A stretch of DNA of 64,000 nucleotides. Source: Sediminibacterium sp. KACHI17. Lineage in GTDB: Bacteria; Bacteroidota; Bacteroidia; Chitinophagales; Chitinophagaceae. Positions 52,657-59,811 of the stretch are shown piece after piece. Below the pieces are notes generated by a model. The model did not search any database, was not told the origin of the DNA, and saw only the letters and a program-made list of their open reading frames with translations. The stretch is taken from the NCBI RefSeq assembly GCF_040362915.1, contig NZ_AP029612.1:2852001-2916000 (forward strand), given 5' to 3'. The translations under genes were made by a program, and so were the position numbers. Position 1 is the stretch's first letter, and every line of letters starts with the position of its first letter.

Positions 52657-54099
52657 ATGAAACAAATGAATATAAAAAGAGCCGCACTGGCGTTAGGGGT
52701 TTTTGCTACCTTACTTACGGGTTGTAGCAAGGGTATTAACGATTTCGGTAATATCAATAACAACCCGAATGCAACAACTGTTCCTATTACATCAGCCTTG
52801 CTGACCAACGTATTGGCCAATGCAGGCGGTAACGTATGGGGCAGCGGTATCAATACCACCGCCGGTTTGTACTGTCAGTACATGTCGGAAACACAATACA
52901 CGGATATCTCACGTTATGCTACCCCTACTTTGAACTGGGATGGTATCTATGCGGGTGACCTGTATGATCTTCAGAACATCATCAATGTAAATACAGATCC
53001 TGCAACAAAAGCTGCTGCAGCGCAATTTGGTTCTAATAATAACCAGATCGCTATCGCAAGAATTCTGAAAGCATATAACTATATGATGCTGACAGATGCT
53101 TATGGTGATATCCCTTATTTTGAAGCATTAAAAGGGAACGGAACCATCGCTTACGATAAGCAAGAGCTTATTTATCCTGATCTGATCAAAGAATTGAAAG
53201 CTGCCGTAGCTCAATTTGATGGAGGTCTTACCGTTCAAGGTGATGTGATGTACAGCGGCAATACCACTCGTTGGAAAAAGTTTGCTAATTCACTCATCGC
53301 AACCATCGCATTACGTATGTCAAAAGCCAATGCAACTTTAGGAAAAGCAGAGTTTGCTGCTGCTATTGCTGCTGGTGTTATTGATAACAATGCAGATAAT
53401 GCCGGTATTGCTTATCCTGGTGGTAACTATCGTAATCCGATCTATAACTATTACGTGATCACACAGCGTTTTGACTTTGCTGTGAGCAAGACCATTACGG
53501 ATAATCTTACCGATAAAAATGATCCTCGTATCAACACATTCGGAAGTAATGCTAAAGGTTTCCCTTATGGATTAACACGTAGTGATGCATTGGCATGGCA
53601 AACTGCTAACCCAACTTTTGCATTCTTGTATGCTTTTACTGCTACTCCTCAAACAGGAACCATGTTCCTGATGACTGCTGGTCAGATGTACCTCGCCAGA
53701 GCAGAAGCTGCAAGATTGGGTTGGACAACAGAAGTGGCAGCAGTGATGTATGAAGCCGGTATCACCGCAGAAATGAATCGCTGGGGTATTACCAACAGTG
53801 CTGCTATTGCTACCTATTTGGCACAGCCTAATGTTGCACTTACTGGTACTACCAGCGACAACCAAAAAATTGCAGAACAAAGATGGCTGTCTTATTTCCC
53901 TGATGGAAACCAAGGATGGGCAGAATGGCGCAGAACAGGATTCCCTGTACTGGCAGCTGTTCCTGGTTCTACAAGTCCGGTTCCGAGAAGAATTCCTTAT
54001 GGCCCGAATGAGCCTTTGTATAATCCAACGAATTATGCAACTGCTGCAGCAGGCTATAATTCTAACTCACAAAATGCAAAAGTTTGGTGGGATAAATAA
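52657..54099 (+). CDS. SusD/RagB-type nutrient-binding outer-membrane lipoprotein
   Basis: The 480-residue partner of SusC has a lipoprotein signal with lipobox LLTGC (Cys near residue 23) and SusD_2-type motifs: ILKAYNYMMLTDAYGDIPY near 130, RWKKFANSLIATIALRMS near 206, QMYLARAEAARLGW near 345 and EQRWLSYFPDGNQGWAEWRR near 410. It caps the SusC barrel and binds the ligand at the cell surface. It follows susC by 19 bp and ends before a strong terminator, so the pair is a closed operon. Confidence 0.95.
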   Translation: MKQMNIKRAALALGVFATLLTGCSKGINDFGNINNNPNATTVPITSALLTNVLANAGGNVWGSGINTTAGLYCQYMSETQYTDISRYATPTLNWDGIYAGDLYDLQNIINVNTDPATKAAAAQFGSNNNQIAIARILKAYNYMMLTDAYGDIPYFEALKGNGTIAYDKQELIYPDLIKELKAAVAQFDGGLTVQGDVMYSGNTTRWKKFANSLIATIALRMSKANATLGKAEFAAAIAAGVIDNNADNAGIAYPGGNYRNPIYNYYVITQRFDFAVSKTITDNLTDKNDPRINTFGSNAKGFPYGLTRSDALAWQTANPTFAFLYAFTATPQTGTMFLMTAGQMYLARAEAARLGWTTEVAAVMYEAGITAEMNRWGITNSAAIATYLAQPNVALTGTTSDNQKIAEQRWLSYFPDGNQGWAEWRRTGFPVLAAVPGSTSPVPRRIPYGPNEPLYNPTNYATAAAGYNSNSQNAKVWWDK

Positions 54100-54183
54100 T
54101 CTGAAAAATATTAAAATTCCGTATATTCAATACCGAATTTAAGTTTCACTCGTTTTCAGTTTTTATAGTTTATCATGCACATG

Positions 54184-54224
54184 AGAATGGCCGGTAGTCT
54201 TACCGGCCTTCTCTTTTTATCTAC
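54184..54224 (+). terminator. Terminator of the susC-susD operon
   Basis: GAGAA-GGCCGGTA pairs with TACCGGCC-TTCTC, with one bulged T and a GTCT loop, followed by TTTTT. Confidence 0.88.
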
Positions 54225-54243
54225 TACGCAATCATTAATCGCT

Positions 54244-54251
54244 TATTTTTG
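54244..54251 (+). promoter_or_regulatory. -7 box of the DUF3467 gene (TATTTTTG)
   Basis: TATTTTTG matches TAnnTTTG and lies 12 bp before the ATG at 54264, predicting a very short leader. Confidence 0.4.
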
Positions 54252-54263
54252 TCGCCTTAAATC

Positions 54264-54578
54264 ATGAACATGGAACAGCAACCCAACCACCAGTTGAATA
54301 TTGAGATCAGTGAAGAAATGGCAGAAGGTGAATATGCAAACCTTGCAATCATCACTCACAGTAATGCTGAGTTTGTAATAGATTTTGTGAATGTCATGCC
54401 CGGTACTCCCAAGAGTCGCGTTAAATCGAGAATCATCTTTACGCCAATGCATGCCAAACGTTTTATGAAAGCATTGGAGGAAAATATTGCTCGCTTTGAA
54501 GCAGCCAACGGAACGATTCAAGATCTTGAACACATCGAAATTCCTATGAACTTCGGAGGTCCTACTGCACAAGCATAA
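54264..54578 (+). CDS. DUF3467 domain-containing protein
   Basis: The 104-residue protein matches DUF3467: acidic LNIEISEEMAEGEYANLAII near residue 10, FVIDFVNVMPG near 38, SRVKSRIIFTPMHAKRFM near 51 and a C-terminal IPMNFGGPTAQA. It is probably cytoplasmic, with no signal or membrane segment. The family is widespread in Bacteroidota and its function is unknown to me. Codon 3 is also Met and could be the real start. It converges with radC, leaving an 8-bp gap. Confidence 0.88.
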   Translation: MNMEQQPNHQLNIEISEEMAEGEYANLAIITHSNAEFVIDFVNVMPGTPKSRVKSRIIFTPMHAKRFMKALEENIARFEAANGTIQDLEHIEIPMNFGGPTAQA

Positions 54579-54586
54579 TACAGCAT

Positions 54587-55276
54587 TCAAATTTTACCTT
54601 GATCAGCAAAACTGTAATGTCCTTCAGTGCTTACAATGATATGATCGAGTAACCGGATATCCAGTAATGCACTTGCTTCTTTGATCTTCTGCGTGATCAG
54701 CTCATCTGCCAGACTGGGGTCCAGATTGCCGCTTGGATGATTGTGGCATATGACCATGGATACGCATTCATGTAACAATGCTTTTTTCAAAATAATGCGG
54801 ATATCGACCACAGTGCCGGTGATTCCCCCTTCACTGATCTGTTCATATGCAATGACCTTATTGCTGCGGTTCAAAAAAAGTACACCGAATACTTCTTTGT
54901 GTTTATGTGCTAGTTTGGCTCTTAGATAATCTGCGATATCACCGCTGCTTCTAATAACTTCTTTTTTCACATGACTTAAGTGTCTGCGTAGTCCCAATTC
55001 TAGCGCAGCGGTGATATAAATGGCTTTCGCCGCCCCCAATCCTTTTATCTTCAATTTGCAAATTGATTGAACGGAGAGTCTGCCCATAACATTGAGGTCA
55101 TTGTTACATTGGCTTAATAGGTCTTTGGCAACCTCTAAAGCGGATTTTCCCGGTATCCCATTGTTGATAAGAATGGCCAATAATTCAGAATCACTTAGGT
55201 TTTCGACCCCTTTATGAAGCAGTTTTTGGCGTGGCTGGTCATCAGCAGCCCAATCTTTGATGGTATTTTTTTGCAT
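54587..55276 (-). CDS. radC: RadC-family JAB domain protein
   Basis: The 229-residue protein has an N-terminal helix-hairpin-helix part (about 15-90, SDSELLAILINNG and ICKLKIKGLGAAKA) and a C-terminal MPN/JAMM metalloprotease-like domain with the zinc motif HNHPSGNLDPSLAD near residue 176. Despite its name the family's role in repair is doubtful; the metal site suggests hydrolase activity on an unknown substrate. Length is normal. Confidence 0.92.
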   Translation of the reverse strand: MQKNTIKDWAADDQPRQKLLHKGVENLSDSELLAILINNGIPGKSALEVAKDLLSQCNNDLNVMGRLSVQSICKLKIKGLGAAKAIYITAALELGLRRHLSHVKKEVIRSSGDIADYLRAKLAHKHKEVFGVLFLNRSNKVIAYEQISEGGITGTVVDIRIILKKALLHECVSMVICHNHPSGNLDPSLADELITQKIKEASALLDIRLLDHIIVSTEGHYSFADQGKI

Positions 55277-55349
55277 TGTAAAAAAATTGAAAATTTCAAA
55301 TGAAAATTTGTGAACCTAATCTCTATCTTCGCCGCTCATTCCTGCAATT

Positions 55350-56303
55350 ATGAATCCATCTGTCAAGATTTTCTCCGGTACAGGATCTCAGGTGCTGGCA
55401 GAAAAAATAGCGCATCAGTTTGGCGCTCCTGTTGGAAAAATCAATATTCAGAAATTCAGCGACGGCGAATTTCAGCCCATCTTTCTGGAGAGTATTCGTG
55501 GCGATTATGTTTTCCTTGTTCAAAGTACGTATGCACCCACTGATAATCTGATGGAATTACTCCTCATGATCGATGCAGCAAAACGTGCCAGTGCTTATAA
55601 GATCATTGCCGTGATACCTTATTATGGGTTCGCGAGACAAGACCGTAAGGATAAACCAAGGGTCGCTATTGGATCCAAACTTATAGCAACTCTGTTGGAA
55701 GCAGCCGGAGCGGACAGGGTGATAACCATGGATCTCCACGCCGCTCAAATTCAGGCGTTTTTTGATGTACCGGTTGACCACCTGGACAGCTCTGCTATTT
55801 TCATTCCATATATCGAGCAATTGAAATTGCAAAACCTCACATTTGCTGCACCGGATGTAGGAAGTACCAACCGTGTAAGAGAAATAGCCAGTTATTTCAA
55901 TGCAGAAATGGTGATTTGCGATAAGCATCGTAAACGTGCCAATGAAATTGCCAGCATGGTAGTGATTGGTGATGTAACGGACAGAGACATCGTATTGGTA
56001 GATGATATCTGTGATACTGGTGGAACACTGGCAAAAGCAGCCGGACTCTTAAAAGAAAAGGGTGCCAGAAGCGTAAGAGCACTGATCACACACCCCGTTC
56101 TGAGTGGGAAGGCGTATGAAAATATTGAGGAGAGTGTATTGGAGGAACTTGTGGTTTGTGATACCATCCCTTTAAAAAAGGAGTCTCCAAAAATTAAAGT
56201 GATTTCTGTAGCCGATCTTTTCGCAATTGCCATCCGCAATGCTTACGAGAATAAAAGTATCACCAGCTTGTTCATTCATTCTCAACTGAAAGGAAGAGGA
56301 TAA
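55350..56303 (+). CDS. prs: Ribose-phosphate pyrophosphokinase
   Basis: The 317-residue enzyme makes PRPP from ribose 5-phosphate and ATP, the precursor for purines, pyrimidines, His and Trp. Evidence: FSGTGSQVLAEKIA near residue 8, FSDGEFQPIF near 37, YYGFARQDRKDKPR near 91, the flexible loop and the PRPP-binding motif VLVDDICDTGGTLAKAA near 218. The length fits the class I enzyme. It ends before a terminator. Confidence 0.95.
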   Translation: MNPSVKIFSGTGSQVLAEKIAHQFGAPVGKINIQKFSDGEFQPIFLESIRGDYVFLVQSTYAPTDNLMELLLMIDAAKRASAYKIIAVIPYYGFARQDRKDKPRVAIGSKLIATLLEAAGADRVITMDLHAAQIQAFFDVPVDHLDSSAIFIPYIEQLKLQNLTFAAPDVGSTNRVREIASYFNAEMVICDKHRKRANEIASMVVIGDVTDRDIVLVDDICDTGGTLAKAAGLLKEKGARSVRALITHPVLSGKAYENIEESVLEELVVCDTIPLKKESPKIKVISVADLFAIAIRNAYENKSITSLFIHSQLKGRG

Positions 56304-56310
56304 GATAAGT

Positions 56311-56426
56311 TGCCCACTGCAAGCTTCAAGTTGTAAATTTATAAAATCCTGTAAATCAAATGTTTACAGGATTTTTTATGCTGTTGATCCTCTTGAAGCT
56401 GGAAGCTTGAAACTTGTAGCTTAAAA
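56311..56426. repeat. Inverted pair of 7-nt-period arrays (CTTGNAG family, copy 2)
   Basis: The right array (56392-56426) is five 7-mers in strict register matching CTTGNAG-like words and ending CTTAAAA, as in copy 1 at 30587-30621. A shorter inverted array lies at about 56311-56334. Between them is the prs terminator, so the array pair brackets it. Confidence 0.7.
56343..56377 (+). terminator. Terminator of prs
   Basis: A 13-bp perfect stem (56343-56355 with 56363-56375) and T run follow prs by 39 bp. Confidence 0.85.
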
Positions 56427-56441
56427 TCGTCAGATTTTCCC

Positions 56442-56449
56442 TACTTTTG
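56442..56449 (+). promoter_or_regulatory. -7 box of rplY (TACTTTTG)
   Basis: TACTTTTG matches TAnnTTTG, 18 bp before the rplY ATG. No TTG sits at the exact usual distance; the nearest belongs to the repeat array at 56413-56419. Confidence 0.4.
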
Positions 56450-56467
56450 CCGTCCAAAATTTTAAAC

Positions 56468-57058
56468 ATGAAAACAATTACAATCGAAGGACAACTGAGG
56501 ACCGAGCATGGCAAAAAAGCCGCCCGCCAGATTCGCTCTCAGGAAAACGTGCCAGGTGTAATTTACGGGGGTGCACAGGAGATCAATTTCTTTGCTCCTG
56601 CAAAGGCTTTCAAGCCTTTGGTTTACACAAGTGAATTCCAACTGGCCGAGGTTAAAGTGGATGGTAAAACCTACAAATGCATTCTGAAAGATCTTCAGTT
56701 TGATAAAGTAGAAGATTCATTGATCCATGTTGACCTGTTAGAGCTGGTTGACAACAAAAAAGTAATCGCTACACTTCCTCTGAAATTTACAGGTACTTCT
56801 GTAGGTGTGAAAGAGGGTGGTAAATTGGTTACAAAAATGAAAGCCCTGAAAGTGAAGGCTTTCCCTAAGGATCTGAAAGAAAACATCGCAGTAGATATTA
56901 CCAATCTGGAATTGAATGGTAACATCCGTGTTGAAGATGTAAAAGCAGAGAATATGGAGATTTTGAACTCTCCTCGTATTCCTATCGCTTCAGTTGTAAT
57001 GACTCGTCAGTTGAAACAAGAAGAAGCAACTGCTGCTAAAGAAGAGAAGAAGAAATAA
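56468..57058 (+). CDS. rplY: 50S ribosomal protein L25 (CTC type)
   Basis: The 196-residue protein has the 5S rRNA-binding N-domain (MKTITIEGQLRTEHGKKA, then RQIRSQENVPGVIYGG and a later DLQFDKVEDSLIHVDLLEL) and the C-terminal CTC extension (about 95-180). It belongs to the large ribosomal subunit. ATG 56468 is chosen because the family N-terminus begins there, 21 bp inside the open frame, and directly downstream of the promoter box. Confidence 0.95.
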   Translation: MKTITIEGQLRTEHGKKAARQIRSQENVPGVIYGGAQEINFFAPAKAFKPLVYTSEFQLAEVKVDGKTYKCILKDLQFDKVEDSLIHVDLLELVDNKKVIATLPLKFTGTSVGVKEGGKLVTKMKALKVKAFPKDLKENIAVDITNLELNGNIRVEDVKAENMEILNSPRIPIASVVMTRQLKQEEATAAKEEKKK

Positions 57059-57078
57059 GTTGAACATACTTATGAAGC

Positions 57079-57112
57079 AAAGAGACCCGATATGTATCGG
57101 GTCTCTTTTTTA
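57079..57112 (+). terminator. Terminator of rplY
   Basis: GAGACCCGATA pairs with TATCGGGTCTC around TG, followed by TTTTTT. The minus-strand kinase gene ends at the next base. Confidence 0.88.
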
Positions 57113-58402
57113 TCAGATCGTTGCTGGAAATGAAACAAAGAATATGCTTCCTTTCGGTTGATTTTCTTCCACCCAAATTCTTCCACTATTCTTCTCTACA
57201 AACTCTTTACATAATTTCAAACCTAATCCGGTTCCTTTTTCATTCATAGTACCTCGCTTGGAAACAATATTCGCAGAAGAAAATACATGATCCCTCAGTG
57301 CCTTATCCATTCCGTCTCCCTGGTCTGCTATTGAAATGATCACTTCATGATTACGTGTATAATGATGGATATCTATACTATGATTCTTAAAACTGTATTT
57401 GATGGCATTGGATAGTAGGTTTCTCAATACCAGTTGGAGATGATCGGGGTCAGCCCAAATCGGGCCTCCTTCAGATCGCACATTCACTTTGATCTCTTTA
57501 TTTTCCAGTTCAGCTTGCATCAATGATAATACCAGACTGATCATTTGATTGAAATCAACTTTTTGAGGCTTTGCTTCAATACCTTCCAACTGACTGTTAC
57601 TCCATTTCAATAAGTTATCGAGTCCGCCTTGCAATTGTTTTACCTGTAATGAAATATGTTCTGTGAGTTTATTGAATTCTTCCGAGGTCAACAACTGTTT
57701 ATTTACAAGATCTAATGTGTTACGGAGTTGAGCAATGGGTGAACGAAGATCATGCGCAATGATCGAAAAGAGTTTTTCTTTAGTTGTATTCGATTCAGAC
57801 AGTTCAGCATTTTTTTTCTCGAGGTTCAATTGACTTTCTTGCAACTCTTTTTCATAAAAGATCTGTTCATATCGATAGTAGAGTAACCCAAGAAAAGCCA
57901 GGATCAAGGCACTGGTCATATTGATATTGACCCTGTATTCAGGAAACGCTTCGATCATCCAGATAGTGGTATCGGTAATTCGTATGAACACAAAACAAAA
58001 AATAGTAATTGCAGAGAGGAGGGTGATCAGGATAGGGCGTTTGAAGATAATATTGATGATCACCAAATTTGCGATCAGAAAATATTCATTCCCATTTTGA
58101 AATTTAATAGCGCTTAAACAGATACTGGCTGTTGACAGAATATTTAGGATCAAACGAGCCGTTTGTATGTATTTATAATAGTTGATAAAGAGAAAGATCA
58201 ATCCTCCTGTCGTATTCAAGGTTAATAAGCCTACATTCCAATAATGGCCTTCATAAATATTGATGGGAATGAAAATAAGGTTATGAAGCATTCCTAATGT
58301 AACACAAAGATTCAGCACCCTTGTTTTCTTCAATTCAATGGGGTCTAATGCAGCGTGAATACCAATATCTAAGATGCTTCTTATTGCTCTAGGGATGTAC
58401 AT
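57113..58402 (-). CDS. Membrane sensor histidine kinase
   Basis: The 429-residue protein has about six membrane helices in residues 25-180, a coiled linker (about 183-210), then HisKA with the phospho-accepting His in FSIIAHDLRSPIAQL near 217, and a HATPase domain: N box NLLSNAIKYS near 338, G1 ISIADQGDGMD near 361 and G2 GTGLGLKLCKEFVEKN near 394. It senses an unknown signal and would pass phosphate to a response regulator, none of which is encoded in the window. The membrane part has no PAS or HAMP domain that I can see. Confidence 0.92.
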   Translation of the reverse strand: MYIPRAIRSILDIGIHAALDPIELKKTRVLNLCVTLGMLHNLIFIPINIYEGHYWNVGLLTLNTTGGLIFLFINYYKYIQTARLILNILSTASICLSAIKFQNGNEYFLIANLVIINIIFKRPILITLLSAITIFCFVFIRITDTTIWMIEAFPEYRVNINMTSALILAFLGLLYYRYEQIFYEKELQESQLNLEKKNAELSESNTTKEKLFSIIAHDLRSPIAQLRNTLDLVNKQLLTSEEFNKLTEHISLQVKQLQGGLDNLLKWSNSQLEGIEAKPQKVDFNQMISLVLSLMQAELENKEIKVNVRSEGGPIWADPDHLQLVLRNLLSNAIKYSFKNHSIDIHHYTRNHEVIISIADQGDGMDKALRDHVFSSANIVSKRGTMNEKGTGLGLKLCKEFVEKNSGRIWVEENQPKGSIFFVSFPATI

Positions 58403-58460
58403 ACAGGGGTCACAAATATCGTTCTTGAAAATTAAGTCATCTACTGAGAAAACTCTTGTT

Positions 58461-58468
58461 TATTTTTG
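58461..58468 (+). promoter_or_regulatory. -7 box of pth (TATTTTTG)
   Basis: TATTTTTG ends 6 bp before the pth ATG at 58475, predicting a leaderless or nearly leaderless message. Confidence 0.4.
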
Positions 58469-58474
58469 CTCTTT

Positions 58475-59050
58475 ATGAACAAATTCTTGATCGTTGGGCT
58501 AGGTAATATTGGCGAAGAGTACAAGCATACCCGTCATAACATTGGATTTGATGTGGTGAGCGCATTTGTGTTGAAGCATGGGGGCTTTTTTAAGCTGGAT
58601 CGTTTGGCAGAAGTAGCGGAAGTGAAATGGAAAGGCCGTTTATTTATTTGTATCAAACCCACCACTTATATGAATTTAAGTGGGAAAGCGATGAAGTACT
58701 GGATGGATAAAGAGGGGGTTGATATTTCCAGGACACTTACCATTGTAGATGATCTCGCATTACCTTTGAGCAAATTGAGGTTGAGGGGATCCGGTTCGGA
58801 TGCCGGTCATAATGGATTGAAGGATATTCAACTTACTTTAGGCACTGACCAATACCCCAAACTGCGTTTTGGTATTGGTAACCAGTTCCCGAAAGGTCGA
58901 CAGGTAGAATTTGTGCTGGGCAAATGGTTGCCGGATGAACAAAAGATCATTCAGGCAAAGATTGATAGATCCGTGGAGATCATAGAGTCATTTGCTACTG
59001 TTGGGTTAGAGAAAACCATGAGTCAGGTAAATAACCTGAATTTTTTATAA
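58475..59050 (+). CDS. pth: Peptidyl-tRNA hydrolase
   Basis: The 191-residue enzyme frees tRNA from dropped-off peptidyl-tRNA. Family marks are FLIVGLGNIGEEYKHTRHN with the catalytic His near residue 20, KPTTYMNLSGKA near 64, VDDLALPLSKLRLRGSGS near 92, GHNGLKDI near 111 and a RFGIGNQF segment near 130. ATG 58475 is chosen because the upstream TTG at 58466 lies in the promoter box. Confidence 0.95.
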   Translation: MNKFLIVGLGNIGEEYKHTRHNIGFDVVSAFVLKHGGFFKLDRLAEVAEVKWKGRLFICIKPTTYMNLSGKAMKYWMDKEGVDISRTLTIVDDLALPLSKLRLRGSGSDAGHNGLKDIQLTLGTDQYPKLRFGIGNQFPKGRQVEFVLGKWLPDEQKIIQAKIDRSVEIIESFATVGLEKTMSQVNNLNFL

Positions 59051-59169
59051 TATAAGTCTGTTTCAGACGTTATTCTTTCATAAGATTTGTCCATGATCCT
59101 GTGAAAAACATCAGACCTTTTTAGGAACAGATGTTTTTGATGTCTGGTTAACATGATAAACGTACGAGT

Positions 59170-59781
59170 ATGAAAATTTTTTGTGTAGGCAGGAATTATG
59201 CAGATCATGCAAAGGAACTGGGAAATGCAGTTCCTGAGGAGCCTGTTATTTTCATGAAGCCGAAATCTGCACTTCTTCAACCCAATGCTCCTTTTTATTA
59301 TCCTGAGTTTACCAATGAGTTACACTATGAAGCTGAATTGGTACTGAGGATCTCTAAAAATGGTAAATACGTTCAAGAACATCAGGCATCTAAATATTAT
59401 GATGCGATTACCGTAGGAATTGATTTTACAGCGAGAGATATCCAGGCAGAACTGAAAAAGAAAGGGTTGCCCTGGGAGAAAGCCAAAGCATGGGATCAGT
59501 CTGCAGTTGTAGGCAAATGGGTACCTATTCAACCGGAACTCATGCGTTCACCGATACAGTTCTCTATGAAAAAAAATAAAGAACTGGTTCAGGACGGAAA
59601 TACTTCTCACATGATCTTTTCCTGTGATTATATTGTGGCTCATATATCACAGTATTTTTCACTCAATATTGGTGATCTGATCTTTACCGGAACTCCTTCA
59701 GGAGTAGGTGAGTGTGTGGTTGGAGATATTTTGGAAGGTTATCTCAAGGAAGAAAAAATGTTTGAATTAGAGATCAAATAA
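59170..59781 (+). CDS. Fumarylacetoacetate hydrolase family protein (FAHD1-like)
   Basis: The 203-residue protein is a compact FAH-fold enzyme: CVGRNYADHAKELGN near residue 5, FMKPKSALL near 28, the metal ligands in HYEAELVLRI near 53, GIDFTARDIQ near 84, KAWDQSAVVGKW near 106 and FTGTPSGVGE near 176. Relatives are acylpyruvases or oxaloacetate decarboxylases that use Mg2+. The substrate here is open. It is 30 bp upstream of the E1 dehydrogenase gene, so they are probably co-transcribed. Confidence 0.9.
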   Translation: MKIFCVGRNYADHAKELGNAVPEEPVIFMKPKSALLQPNAPFYYPEFTNELHYEAELVLRISKNGKYVQEHQASKYYDAITVGIDFTARDIQAELKKKGLPWEKAKAWDQSAVVGKWVPIQPELMRSPIQFSMKKNKELVQDGNTSHMIFSCDYIVAHISQYFSLNIGDLIFTGTPSGVGECVVGDILEGYLKEEKMFELEIK

Positions 59782-59811
59782 TCATCAGGAAAAAGAAGAT
59801 CGTCTTAATTA

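Noticed and set aside
49419..54099. Polysaccharide utilisation locus
   Set aside because: Only susC and susD are present. No glycoside hydrolase, lyase, sulfatase or dedicated regulator lies nearby, so the ligand cannot be assumed to be a glycan.
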